Shown here piece after piece: positions 8,106 to 16,544 of a stretch of DNA of 64,000 bases. The DNA is taken from NCBI GenBank assembly GCA_023401925.1, contig JAEXDA010000058.1, positions 1 to 64,000 on the forward strand, read 5' to 3'. Within the stretch, counting starts at the first letter, position 1, and each line of letters begins with the position of its first letter. Both the position numbers and the translations under genes were made by a program. The notes below the pieces were generated by a model that worked only from the letters and a program-made list of their open reading frames with translations, searched no databases and had not been told where the DNA came from. The DNA comes from Bacillota bacterium. Its GTDB lineage: Bacteria > Bacillota > UBA4882 > UBA8346.

Positions 8106-8798
8106 CTATTTCTCCTCCTCTACCGGTTCGGCGTAATCAAAAGAAATACTTCCCTTGTAGGCCGGAATTTCGATTTCATCGGTGGTTTCTATCGAAAACC
8201 TCAGATTAAAGGAGAGAATTTGTTGTTCCACAAAGCCGCCCGGCATCATCAATGCGTTCTTTAAATTTTTGGGATCACCGATAGCAGAAATTTCAAAAGG
8301 CGGAGCGATTCTTTTTGTATCAACCAAGATAGTGGTTCCCGCACAACTGAAACCCGTGGTATTTCCGATACGATAATTGTTTATCGAAACCGCCTCGGCT
8401 CCTGCCGCCCAAAGCTCATTGACAAGAAGTTCCAATTGATCATAATGCACAATATAAAAGACCGGATCCTCATAGCTTTTTAGCTTTTTATCAGAATCGC
8501 TCAGTGTAATGATAATTCCCTTTCCCCTGAGAGGTACCAACCCCGAAGCCATTCGGAGCCGCACAATTTCACGATCCCGATCATAATCTTTCAATTGTTT
8601 CCGCAGATATTCATTTTCACTTTGATATTTTTCCAATTGAAGCTTTTGGTTACTGAAAATTTTAGCCAATTCATTCACTTGACGCGTGGGCAGAACGGCG
8701 CGAATTTTCCATTCGGTACGAAGTTGGAAGACAAACAGCAACCCGAGGACCATCGATACAACACCAATACCCACGTGCCAACTTTTAATCCTCACCAA
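8106..8798 (-). CDS. DUF881 family protein, copy 2
   Basis: 230 aa with the same plan as copy 1: N-terminal membrane helix (about 9-25), coiled-coil linker and C-terminal domain with the conserved GFSCAGTTILVDTKRIAPP block. It is the first gene of the downstream unit and probably shares a transcript with its sbp partner. The start is immediately preceded by purine-rich sequence without a classic strong ribosome site. Confidence 0.75.
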   Translation of the reverse strand: MVRIKSWHVGIGVVSMVLGLLFVFQLRTEWKIRAVLPTRQVNELAKIFSNQKLQLEKYQSENEYLRKQLKDYDRDREIVRLRMASGLVPLRGKGIIITLSDSDKKLKSYEDPVFYIVHYDQLELLVNELWAAGAEAVSINNYRIGNTTGFSCAGTTILVDTKRIAPPFEISAIGDPKNLKNALMMPGGFVEQQILSFNLRFSIETTDEIEIPAYKGSISFDYAEPVEEEK

Positions 8799-8928
8799 AC
8801 GAAAACTTCCCTTCTTTATAACACTCTACTCTCTACCACTCCTGTTTTAATACCAAGAATGAATTATTCACCAAGAAAGGGGAAATTCCTTTTCAATTCT
8901 TCTTGATTTTTTTACCGCCGGTTTCCAT

Positions 8929-8966
8929 AAAAAAACACCGCTGCGCAAGTGCGAGCCCGGTGTTTT
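8929..8966 (-). terminator. Rho-independent terminator after mreB
   Basis: The 9-bp arms 8932-8940 and 8958-8966 pair, with an inner CGC/GCG extension, and seven U residues follow on the minus strand (8929-8935). It closes the transcript coming from mreB. Confidence 0.85.
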
Positions 8967-9074
8967 CGAAAAATAGCAACCTCTCGGTTTCCATTGAGAA
9001 CCATAAAATTTAATCTAGGCTTAAACTTGATTTATCTTAATTCGGTGTTGCGGTTCGTCTGAATGCACACGTGA

Positions 9075-10121
9075 TCATTGCGAAGTTGCTTTTTTGGCCG
9101 CCACCAGAACCCGGGAAAGCAAGTGGAGCTGTTCCAAAGTCTTACCCGTCCCTACTACTACACTACTCAAAGGGTCCTCCGCCACTCTGACCGACATTCC
9201 CAATTCCTTACCAAGCAACTGATCGAAGCCTTTCAATAAAGAGCCACCCCCGGTCATCACGATGTCTTTAAACATAATATCCGCCACTAATTCAGGCGGG
9301 GTTTTTTCAATAATCTGCCGGACTGCGTTAACAATAGCGTTAAGCGGCTCCTTCAATGCGTTCCGGATTTCTTCCGAACCGATTTGGATGACTTTCGGTA
9401 AACCGGTTACATGATCCCTGCCACGGACTTCATACTTGATTTCCTGCGCCAAAGGAAAAGCCGAGCCCAAATAGATTTTAATATCTTCAGCGGTTCTTTC
9501 CCCAATCATTAAGTTATAATTCCGCCGGATACTCCGGGCTATCGCTTCATCCATTGTATCGCCGCCGACCGGAATCGTTTGGCCGGTAACAATACCCCCG
9601 AGGGAAATTACGGCTATATCGGTAGTGCCTCCGCCGACATCGATCACCATGTTTCCTGTAGCCTCATGTACCGGCAATCCCGCGCCGATAGCTGCAGCTA
9701 CAGGTTCTTCGATTAAAAAAACTTCGCGGGCGCCGGCGTTAATGGTGGCCTCAATAACGGCTCTTCTTTGAACTTCAGTTGTCCCGGAAGGTATACTCAC
9801 CACAGCCCTGGGTTTGATAAATACCTTCCCGTGGCAGGCTTTTCGAATGAAATATTTAATCATTTCCCGGGTGATGTCAAAATCAGCGATCACTCCATCC
9901 CTTAAAGGGCGAATCGCAATAATATCATTGGGAGTGCGACCAATCATCTGCCTGGCTCCGCTGCCGACAGCCAAAACTTCTTTGGTAGTCTTACGGATTG
10001 CCACTACCGAAGGTTCCTTCAAAATGATACCTTTATTGCGTTCATAAACCAAGCTATTTGCCGTGCCGAGATCGATTCCCAAATCTTTTACAAAATGCCG
10101 GGTAATAAACTTAACTGCCAT
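9075..10121 (-). CDS. mreB: Rod-shape-determining actin homolog MreB/Mbl
   Basis: About 348 aa, an actin-fold filament protein that guides cell-wall synthesis along the lateral wall. The phosphate-1 loop DLGTANSLVY, the phosphate-2 motif DVGGGTTDIAV and the adenosine loop MTGGGSLLKG are all present. I prefer the ATG at 10121, which follows GGAG by about 6 nt; a GTG 6 nt further upstream overlaps that site. No mreC/mreD follow, so this is a stand-alone Mbl/MreBH-type paralog. Its start overlaps a frameshifted small ORF (10111-10277). Confidence 0.88.
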   Translation of the reverse strand: MAVKFITRHFVKDLGIDLGTANSLVYERNKGIILKEPSVVAIRKTTKEVLAVGSGARQMIGRTPNDIIAIRPLRDGVIADFDITREMIKYFIRKACHGKVFIKPRAVVSIPSGTTEVQRRAVIEATINAGAREVFLIEEPVAAAIGAGLPVHEATGNMVIDVGGGTTDIAVISLGGIVTGQTIPVGGDTMDEAIARSIRRNYNLMIGERTAEDIKIYLGSAFPLAQEIKYEVRGRDHVTGLPKVIQIGSEEIRNALKEPLNAIVNAVRQIIEKTPPELVADIMFKDIVMTGGGSLLKGFDQLLGKELGMSVRVAEDPLSSVVVGTGKTLEQLHLLSRVLVAAKKATSQ

Positions 10122-10277
10122 CTTCACTCCAACTTTCTAGACAAGATTGCCCTCCACTTAAAGGAATTAGCTGAACTATTAGGCCACGGGTATCCATTGT
10201 TTCGATGTCTAAACGACGACCAGGGGCTAAAAAAATAGCTGTTTTCCTTTCAGGGCTGGAATGGGTATTGGCTCCAT
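10111..10277 (-). pseudogene. Frameshifted small ORF overlapping the mreB start
   Basis: An ATG at 10277, preceded by GGGGAAGG, opens a frame reading MEPIPIPALKGKQLFF and then hits TAG right after a run of seven T (10229-10235). Adding one T would continue with LAPGRRLDIETMDTRG and run to a TAA at 10111, for 55 residues in all, ending 11 bp inside mreB. The good ribosome site, the placement and the sensible continuation suggest a real small gene. It could be broken by a homopolymer deletion, misassembled, or read by transcriptional slippage. I recognise no family. Confidence 0.45.
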
Positions 10278-10307
10278 TTTAATCCTTCCCCTTGTCCTAA
10301 CAACTGT

Positions 10308-10703
10308 TTATTCGACTTCGGAGCGGAATTCTTCGCTCACGCGGAATAAAAACCGTTCCACATCTGTACTGGATAGAGTACAGGCCCCCGGTTCCAAGAC
10401 TTTGATTTTCCGGAACTCTTCCCTCAAGGTCAGCGGCATTAAATCGGCGATTGAGTCCGCTTCTACCACCATCTCTACAGGTGCATAGGCAATTTCCTGA
10501 TCTTGATCGTCCGGGACAACGTAAACTTCAAGTTCTTGATCGAGCTTCTCAACCATTAAACCTTGAAACGGTAAATTTTGTAGAAGCGAAACATTTTTAG
10601 CCCTAATTTCTTTAGCCTGTTGCCGGATGTCTGTTTGTTGCCAAAAAAATCTCCTGGAGGAGGCAGGCTCCGCCTTAAAGTCAAAACGAATTTTAGCTTT
10701 CAA
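10308..10703 (-). CDS. Conserved-looking hypothetical protein
   Basis: 131 aa starting with TTG, preceded by AGAAGGG. Acidic, no signal peptide, no membrane helix. The N-terminal part (MKAKIRFDFKAEPASSRRFF) is basic, and the rest is rich in E, V and L with a predicted alpha/beta pattern. I recognise no family. It lies 24 bp after the pseudouridine synthase gene and ahead of the small frameshifted ORF and mreB, so it is probably in one transcript with them. Confidence 0.5.
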   Translation of the reverse strand: MKAKIRFDFKAEPASSRRFFWQQTDIRQQAKEIRAKNVSLLQNLPFQGLMVEKLDQELEVYVVPDDQDQEIAYAPVEMVVEADSIADLMPLTLREEFRKIKVLEPGACTLSSTDVERFLFRVSEEFRSEVE

Positions 10704-10727
10704 TCGCTTTTCCCTTCTCTTTCGAAA

Positions 10728-11483
10728 CTAAGAACTCATCTTTACCTGCAGTTTTAACTTGTTAAGCTCTGTTAACTCAACTTCGGTTGGGCGACGGCAC
10801 TTCCCAGGTTTCAAATCCCCCAGATTTAATGGACCAACCGCGGTCCGGTGAAGGCTCAGTACCGGATGATCGATGTAAAGCATCATCCTTTTAATTTGCC
10901 GTTTTCGCCCTTCACGGATAATAATTTTGATGATAGCATTCCCATTTTCCACACCTTCTAATGCAAGTTTTGCAGGTGCAGTTAAACCATCTTCCAACAA
11001 TACGCCGGAGGCTAGGTTTTGAAGTTTTTCCTCTCCCGGCACACCGCGAACTTTGACCAAATAAGTTTTGGAGACCAAATGCCTGGGATGAGTGAGAGCT
11101 AAAGCCATTTCGCCATCATTGGTAAAAAACAATAACCCGGAAGTATCCAGGTCAAGTCTACCTACCGGATACAACCGGGTATTTCCTGGCGGCAACAGAT
11201 CCATCACTGTTGGACGACCAAAGGGATCGCTAACCGTTGTTAAAAAGCCGGGAAGTTTATTTAAAATCAAATAATCCCACTGATGAAGCGAAACTGCCAA
11301 GCGCCCATCCACGATGACTTGATCCTTTTGGGGATCGACTTGGAGTCCCATTTCCCTTACCACTTGCTGATTCACCAGGACCCGGCCTTCCTGGATGAGA
11401 TGATCCGCTTGCCGCCTGGATGAGATGCCGGCTTCCGCCAAAAATTTATTCAGTCTCATCTTTCGTGCCAACTTCTTCTTCAT
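10728..11483 (-). CDS. rluB: RsuA/RluB-family 23S/16S rRNA pseudouridine synthase
   Basis: About 243-251 aa. An S4 RNA-binding domain (about 9-70, MRLNKFLAEAGISSRRQAD) is followed by the catalytic domain with GRLDLDTSGLLFFTNDGE, where the Asp after the GRL motif is the nucleophile, and the C-terminal GRKRQIKRM motif. It isomerises a uridine in rRNA. The start is either the ATG at 11483 or the ATG at 11459, where the S4 domain begins; both overlap the end of phoR, indicating co-transcription. RluB rather than RluF or RsuA is a family-level guess. Confidence 0.82.
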   Translation of the reverse strand: MKKKLARKMRLNKFLAEAGISSRRQADHLIQEGRVLVNQQVVREMGLQVDPQKDQVIVDGRLAVSLHQWDYLILNKLPGFLTTVSDPFGRPTVMDLLPPGNTRLYPVGRLDLDTSGLLFFTNDGEMALALTHPRHLVSKTYLVKVRGVPGEEKLQNLASGVLLEDGLTAPAKLALEGVENGNAIIKIIIREGRKRQIKRMMLYIDHPVLSLHRTAVGPLNLGDLKPGKCRRPTEVELTELNKLKLQVKMSS

Positions 11484-12825
11484 TCGTAATCGGAATGACG
11501 AATGAAAATTGACTGCCCTTTCCTAATTCACTGATAACCGAGACTTTTCCTCCATGTCTTTCGATAATATGCTTTACAATCGCCAGCCCCAGCCCTGTTC
11601 CGCCCATCGCCCTGGAGCGGCCCTTGTCAACCCTGTAAAAACGCTCAAAAATCCTGGGCAGGCTTTCTTTGGGAACCCCAAGCCCGGTGTCTTTAATGTA
11701 AAAAACAGCTCCCTCGCTGGTTTCATGACTGCCGATCAAAATACTGCCGCCTTCCGGAGTGTATTTGATGGCATTGTCCAGTAAATTGAGTATCACTTCC
11801 CGGAGCAAATCCTCATCTCCGAAAAATAGCGTTGCCTGAAGCTCTTTCTTTAATTCCAGATTCTTCTCTTTCAGCCTGTTTTCAACAGAAAGGATGATTT
11901 CAGCGAGTAATTCATCTAAATGGATGGTAGTCTTCCGTAATTCGGTTTTGCCCGATTCCAATTTCGACAAATCCAATAAATCATGAATAATATTATTAAG
12001 CCTCTCGGCTTCCTGATAAATAATGGTGAGAAACTTCATCGCCGTTTCGCGTTGGATTACGGCGCCATCCAGCAAAGTCTCAATAAACCCTTTAATCGAA
12101 GTCAACGGCGTTTTTAACTCATGGGATACGTTGGCCACGAAATCCTTACGCATGGTTTCCAATTGCCGAAGCTTGGTAAAGTCGCCAATTACTGCGACCA
12201 CGCCACGGATCTCTTCGTTCACATCATCCCGGATGGGGGCTAAACGCACTTTGAGGTCGCGTTGCAAGATCCCGGGCCAAGTAATCTCGATTTCTTGCGG
12301 ATAGCCTTTCACATAAACCTGATGAAATATATCAGCCAATTCTGAATCCGGGAATACCTTGTAAGGAAACTCGCCGACGCCTTCTCCGGGGTTGAGATTG
12401 AAAAGTTCGGTGGCAGCCGGATTGATCAGGCTAATACGGCCGGTGATGTCGGTAGCGACAACCCCTTCGGACATACTGGCCAAGATAGCTTGAATTTCTT
12501 CCATTCTCCCATGCAACGTACTGAGATGACTCGTATGGGTGCGATCAATCTTCTCAAGACCTTTGGCTAGCTTGCCATAGTAATCGTTCCGGCGGGTCAA
12601 ACGGTTGCGGATAGGAATCCCCATCTGAAAATTGACCATGAAATCATAAAGTTCTTTCAAGGGGTTACTTAACCAACGAAAAATTAATCCCCCGACAATG
12701 GCGAACCAAATCAGGGAAAAAAGAGGAAAATAAAGATTATGCCAGAGAAAACCCGCCAACAAAAACGGCAAAAAAAGAAGGAGGAGCAAGCCTCCCAATT
12801 GCCAAGCGATTGGTTTCATCCTCAT
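11446..12825 (-). CDS. phoR: PhoR-type sensor histidine kinase
   Basis: About 459 aa. Two closely spaced N-terminal membrane helices (about 8-28 and 32-50) with almost no extracytoplasmic loop, a linker, a PAS domain (about 111-218), then HisKA with phospho-acceptor His235 (VSHELKTPL) and the ATPase domain with the N (LLNLLDNAIKYTPEGG), G1 (DTGLGVP), F and G2 (GGTGLGLAIVK) boxes. It resembles PhoR/WalK-like kinases. It overlaps the response-regulator gene by 4 nt. The ATG at 12819 may be the true start because GGGG is better spaced for it. Phosphate sensing is inferred from family only; no pst genes are nearby. Confidence 0.85.
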   Translation of the reverse strand: MRMKPIAWQLGGLLLLLFLPFLLAGFLWHNLYFPLFSLIWFAIVGGLIFRWLSNPLKELYDFMVNFQMGIPIRNRLTRRNDYYGKLAKGLEKIDRTHTSHLSTLHGRMEEIQAILASMSEGVVATDITGRISLINPAATELFNLNPGEGVGEFPYKVFPDSELADIFHQVYVKGYPQEIEITWPGILQRDLKVRLAPIRDDVNEEIRGVVAVIGDFTKLRQLETMRKDFVANVSHELKTPLTSIKGFIETLLDGAVIQRETAMKFLTIIYQEAERLNNIIHDLLDLSKLESGKTELRKTTIHLDELLAEIILSVENRLKEKNLELKKELQATLFFGDEDLLREVILNLLDNAIKYTPEGGSILIGSHETSEGAVFYIKDTGLGVPKESLPRIFERFYRVDKGRSRAMGGTGLGLAIVKHIIERHGGKVSVISELGKGSQFSFVIPITNEEEVGTKDETE

Positions 12826-13517
12826 TCCCCTCGGAAACGGTAGCCGACTCCGCGGACCGTCTCCAGGTATATAGGATCAGCCGGGTTGTCTTCGATTTTC
12901 TGACGCAAGCGTCGTACGTGAACATCAACAGTCCGGGTATCTCCGAAATATTCATAGCCCCACAAGTGTTCCAATAAAAATTCCCGGGTAAAGGCCCGGC
13001 CTGGATTTAATAACAACAATTTAAGGAAATCAAACTCCTTGGGTGTGAGTTCGACTTCTCCCCCTTTAACCTTCACCAAATGCTGCCGGAGGTCCATCCG
13101 GATCCCACCGATCTCGATAATTGCCGGTTCATCTTCCTCGGCATTTCCGGTCCTTCGCAACACGGCACGTACTCTCGCAGCCAATTCCCGGGGCGAGAAA
13201 GGTTTCGTGACATAATCATCCGCACCCATCTCCAGTCCCAGAACCCGGTCAGCCTCTTCACTTTTAGCGGTAAGAATAATGATCGGGATTGATTTGGTTT
13301 GAGCATCTGCCCGTAATTGTTTGCAGACCGACAGGCCGTCAAGTTCGGGCAACATCAGATCCAAAATAACCAAATCCGGCAACTCCTGTTGAACCAGTTC
13401 CAAGCCTTTTCGGCCGGTTCCAGCGGAGATCGTGCGGTATCCTTCACGATCCAAATTATATTTTACCAGTTCCACAATATTAGGTTCATCTTCAATAATA
13501 GCAATTGTTCCAGGCAT
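12822..13517 (-). CDS. phoP: PhoP-type OmpR-family response regulator
   Basis: 231 aa. Receiver domain with the acidic pocket (E9, D10, E11), phospho-acceptor Asp53 (ILDLMLPELDG), conserved Thr in ILTAK and Lys in the VTKPFS motif. A C-terminal winged helix (about 130-231) carries the recognition-helix block TRTVDVHVRRLRQKIE. It is a DNA-binding transcription regulator paired with the overlapping kinase gene. The ATG follows GGGAGGC and an extended -10 promoter lies about 30 bp upstream. Confidence 0.88.
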   Translation of the reverse strand: MPGTIAIIEDEPNIVELVKYNLDREGYRTISAGTGRKGLELVQQELPDLVILDLMLPELDGLSVCKQLRADAQTKSIPIIILTAKSEEADRVLGLEMGADDYVTKPFSPRELAARVRAVLRRTGNAEEDEPAIIEIGGIRMDLRQHLVKVKGGEVELTPKEFDFLKLLLLNPGRAFTREFLLEHLWGYEYFGDTRTVDVHVRRLRQKIEDNPADPIYLETVRGVGYRFRGE

Positions 13518-13547
13518 TTACAAAGCCTCCCTTGTCAATTTAGGTTT

Positions 13548-13553
13548 ATTATA
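13548..13553 (-). promoter_or_regulatory. Extended -10 promoter for phoP-phoR
   Basis: On the minus strand TGG immediately precedes TATAAT, giving an extended -10. No good -35 is seen 17 bp upstream, which is normal for extended -10 promoters. Transcription would begin about 25 bp before the phoP ribosome site. Confidence 0.5.
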
Positions 13554-13607
13554 CCAAAAAAAAGCCGGAATGGACAGGGGTTATGAAATACGAAAAGGGA
13601 CAAGATT

Positions 13608-13991
13608 TTGGTAATTTTGTCACAAAAAGCGGATACAGCAGCTTCTTTTCCAAATGAAGACCCAAAGTTCCCGGATATAACACCAAAATCCAGTGATGTA
13701 GACCCTATTTCTTCTGATGTAACATCAACTTTCTCAGATGTAGACCCATTACAGAATGATGTAACACCAAAATCGAATGATGTAGACCCAATATCTTCCG
13801 ATATAACATCGACTTTCTCTGATGTAGACCCATTACAGAATGATGTAACACCAAAATCGAATAATGTAGACCCAATATCTTCCGATATAACATCAACTTT
13901 CTCTGATGTAGATCCAATTGGGGATAACGAAAGCCGGAATTGTTGTTTCAAAGGGACAATATCGATTCAATCCCTTTCGGGCAACCAATAA
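13608..13991 (+). CDS. Possible heptad-repeat protein (uncertain)
   Basis: An open frame of about 127 codons beginning TTG. Thirteen in-frame 7-residue units of the form D-V/I-D/T-P/S-x-x-S/N run from about residue 16 to 106. There is no ribosome site at the TTG. The antisense frame is also open over the repeat because 21 bp is a multiple of three. An overlapping 24-codon frame with an ATG at 13583 ends at 13657. The frame may be an accident of the minisatellite rather than a gene. Confidence 0.2.
   Translation: MVILSQKADTAASFPNEDPKFPDITPKSSDVDPISSDVTSTFSDVDPLQNDVTPKSNDVDPISSDITSTFSDVDPLQNDVTPKSNNVDPISSDITSTFSDVDPIGDNESRNCCFKGTISIQSLSGNQ
13653..13925. repeat. 21-bp minisatellite with an 84-bp higher-order period
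   Basis: Thirteen head-to-tail 21-bp units, each starting near GATGTAGACCC or GATGTAACACC. They are grouped as four-unit (84-bp) modules: 13737-13820 and 13821-13904 differ at only two bases. No spacer-like unique sequence separates units, so this is not a CRISPR. It lies in the intergenic space between phoP and the lysA terminator. Confidence 0.9.
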
Positions 13992-14011
13992 ATTTGGGGC
14001 AATACAATAAA

Positions 14012-14031
14012 AAGCTCCCTTTGGGAAGCTT
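14012..14031 (-). terminator. Rho-independent terminator after lysA
   Basis: On the minus strand AAGCTTCCC and GGGAGCTT pair around an AAA loop with one bulge, followed by UUUUAUU. It lies 45 bp past the lysA stop. Confidence 0.75.
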
Positions 14032-14075
14032 ATTATCAAAATTTATAGTTCCAATGCAGGGTAACTGGATTACGA

Positions 14076-15359
14076 TTATCTTGCCGCCGCCTTTTTTATT
14101 TTATTTTCCTCAAGATCCGAAAAATTCAAAGTTGCAAAATAATCTTCATTCGTTTCAGCCCTGCGGATTAATTCCACTTCCCCACCGGGCTTCACCATCA
14201 ACTCCGCCGAACGCAACTTGCCGTTATAATTAAAACCCATGGCATGTCCGTGAGCTCCGGCGTCATGGATGACCAGCAAATCGCCCCTGTCAATTAACGG
14301 CAGTTGACGGTTGATGGCGAATTTATCATTGTTTTCGCACAGGGAACCGGTGACATCATACATGTGGTCCAACGGCCAATCCTCTTTTCCAAGCACGGTA
14401 ATATGGTGATAAGCACCGTAAAGAGCGGGTCGCATCAGGTTGGCCATACAGGCGTCCAAACCAACATAGTTTTTGTAGATCTCTTTTTTATGCAGCACCA
14501 TGGCCACTAAATAACCATAAGGCCCGGTGATATAACGTCCGCATTCCATGGTGATCCGTAGCGGATGTAAACCATTGGCTTTAATTTTTTGATCGTATTC
14601 TTTTTGAATGCCGTGAGAAATCATCGCTAAATCAATAGGCTTTTGATCGGGTTTATAGGGAATACCGATCCCACCCCCCAAGTTGATGAGCTCAAAACGG
14701 ATGCCCAGTTGCTGTGAAATTTCAACCACCAGATCAAACAGCATTTTAGCAGTTTCGATAAAATAATGGGGATGGAGTTCATTGGAAGCCACCATGGTAT
14801 GAAGGCCGAACCGCTTGACGCCCTTTTCTTTTAATATCCGGTACCCTTCGAAAAGTTGGGCTTTGGTAAAGCCGTACTTGGCTTCTTCAGGAACTCCAAT
14901 AATGGCATTGCCTTTGCGCAAGGGTCCCGGATTGTAACGGAAACTGATCAGTTCCGGAAGTCCGGCCTGTTCCTCCAGAAATGCAATATGACTGATGTCA
15001 TCCAAATTGATAATTGCACCCAGCCGGCGCGCTTTTTGAAATTCTTCGGCCGGTGTGTCATTGGAAGAAAACATGATCTCTTCACCCAAAAGGCCAGCCT
15101 TTTCCGCTAATATCAATTCCGTCAGCGAACTGCAATCCACTCCGAATCCTTCTTCATGTAAAGTCTTGATAATATAAGGATTCGGAGTGGCCTTGACTGC
15201 GAAATACTCTTTAAATCCCGACGCCCAGGAAAAAGTTGCCAGCAGTTGCCGGGCATTATTCCGGATGGCTTGCTCGTCATAAATATGAAAAGGTGTCGGA
15301 TATTTCTCAATGATTTTCTCGATTTGAGTTTTCGAGAACGGCAATGGCTTGATTGGCAT
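14076..15359 (-). CDS. lysA: Diaminopimelate decarboxylase
   Basis: 427-aa PLP enzyme converting meso-diaminopimelate to lysine, the last step of the pathway. It has an alanine-racemase-like barrel with PLP lysine K56 (YFAVKATPNP), the glycine loop LGGGIGIPY, the phosphate-binding ECGRYITGPYG and the C-terminal beta domain with VTGSLCENNDKFA, whose Cys supplies the active site across the dimer. The ATG follows GGAGG. It sits about 100 bp after the threonine aldolase gene and away from the dap cluster at 43-48 kb. Some related enzymes use other diamino acids, but the motifs fit LysA. Confidence 0.85.
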   Translation of the reverse strand: MPIKPLPFSKTQIEKIIEKYPTPFHIYDEQAIRNNARQLLATFSWASGFKEYFAVKATPNPYIIKTLHEEGFGVDCSSLTELILAEKAGLLGEEIMFSSNDTPAEEFQKARRLGAIINLDDISHIAFLEEQAGLPELISFRYNPGPLRKGNAIIGVPEEAKYGFTKAQLFEGYRILKEKGVKRFGLHTMVASNELHPHYFIETAKMLFDLVVEISQQLGIRFELINLGGGIGIPYKPDQKPIDLAMISHGIQKEYDQKIKANGLHPLRITMECGRYITGPYGYLVAMVLHKKEIYKNYVGLDACMANLMRPALYGAYHHITVLGKEDWPLDHMYDVTGSLCENNDKFAINRQLPLIDRGDLLVIHDAGAHGHAMGFNYNGKLRSAELMVKPGGEVELIRRAETNEDYFATLNFSDLEENKIKKAAAR

Positions 15360-15462
15360 CAGTACCTCCGCTTACCCTTGAACTGTTTTTACTTGATTTC
15401 ATCATTTTAACCAAATTCCATCCAACAGGCAATGGGATTTCAGTTTAAATTTTAATGAATTA

Positions 15463-16497
15463 TCATTTTTCTTCCCTTTGAATTGTTTCTTTGATCACTT
15501 GGATAAAATCGTGAATATCCTCAATTGTTGTACAAAAAGAGGTCATTAAACGGACTTCCGAAGTTTTTTCATTCCATACGCCAAATAAATATTTCGCTTG
15601 GATTTTAGGAATATATTGGGGTGGAATCACGGCAAACACCGCATTGGCTTCAACTTTCCGGGTTATTTGGATTTGCGGAATGTTGCTTATTTCTTGCGCC
15701 AAAATCCGGGCCATTTCATTGGCATGGCCGGCATTTTTGAGCCATAAATCATTGGTAAGCAAGGCCTCGAACTGTACCGCCAAAAACCGCATTTTGGAAA
15801 GCAACTGCATTCCTTGTTTGCGAATATATTTAAAATCCGCCCCCAATCGGCGGTTTAAAAAGACGACCGCCTCCCCGTACATCAAGCCGTTTTTGGTGCC
15901 TCCAAAGGATAATAGGTCCACACCGGCATCGGTGGTAATTTCCCGAAGTTTGCATCCCAGACTGGCCGCGGCATTGGCAATCCTGGCGCCGTCCATGTGC
16001 AGCAGCAGCCCGTTTTGGTGGGCGAAATCAGCCAAAGACTTAATTTCAGCCGGAGTATATACCGTGCCGAGTTCACTGGACTCTGAAATCGAAATGACTC
16101 TGGGCTGATTGTGATGCTGATTGCCGACCTCATGCAATTTATCCTTGATTAAATCAGGGGTCAGTTTTCCGTCATCCGTCTCAACCGTAATCAGCTTACA
16201 ACCGACGGCAAACTCCGGAGCTCCGCATTCATCGACATTGATGTGGGCCGTTTCGGCGCAAAGTATCGCCTGATAAGACTGGGTAATGGCTTTAAGACCC
16301 AAAACATTGGCAGAGGTACCGTTGATCACAAAATAAACCTCGATATCCGGCCCCAGTTGTTCTTTAAACTTAGCTACCGCCGCAGTTGTATAGGAGTCGT
16401 CGCCATAGGCCAAGGCATATTCATGATTGGCGCGCTCAAGAGCATGTAAAATCTCCATTGGAACTCCGGCATGATTGTCACTGGCGAAATTTTTCAT
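15463..16497 (-). CDS. ltaE: Low-specificity L-threonine aldolase
   Basis: 344-aa PLP enzyme of the beta-eliminating lyase group, splitting threonine or allo-threonine into glycine and acetaldehyde. The PLP lysine is K202 in SFGGTKNG, and the LHMDGARIANAA block supplies the Asp that binds the pyridine nitrogen. Length and motifs are typical. The start ATG follows AGGAC. It lies between the polysaccharide genes and lysA on the same strand, with no obvious functional link to either. Confidence 0.85.
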   Translation of the reverse strand: MKNFASDNHAGVPMEILHALERANHEYALAYGDDSYTTAAVAKFKEQLGPDIEVYFVINGTSANVLGLKAITQSYQAILCAETAHINVDECGAPEFAVGCKLITVETDDGKLTPDLIKDKLHEVGNQHHNQPRVISISESSELGTVYTPAEIKSLADFAHQNGLLLHMDGARIANAAASLGCKLREITTDAGVDLLSFGGTKNGLMYGEAVVFLNRRLGADFKYIRKQGMQLLSKMRFLAVQFEALLTNDLWLKNAGHANEMARILAQEISNIPQIQITRKVEANAVFAVIPPQYIPKIQAKYLFGVWNEKTSEVRLMTSFCTTIEDIHDFIQVIKETIQREEK

Positions 16498-16544
16498 TCA
16501 ACTGTCCTGCTTTCATATTTTTTTGGATACCACTCAACGAGATA

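Larger units (their letters stand above)
6444..8798 (-). repeat. Tandem duplication of the DUF881-Sbp gene pair
   Basis: Unit 1 spans 6444-7524 and unit 2 spans 7718-8798. Each unit has a 693-bp DUF881 gene, a 1-nt gap and a 387-bp sbp gene. The sbp halves are nearly identical in DNA, with only scattered third-base changes, whereas the DUF881 halves differ widely. The 193-bp spacer between units looks unrelated to other parts. Confidence 0.9.

Noticed and set aside
13653..13925. CRISPR array
   Set aside because: The units are contiguous 21-bp repeats with no unique spacers and no cas genes nearby.
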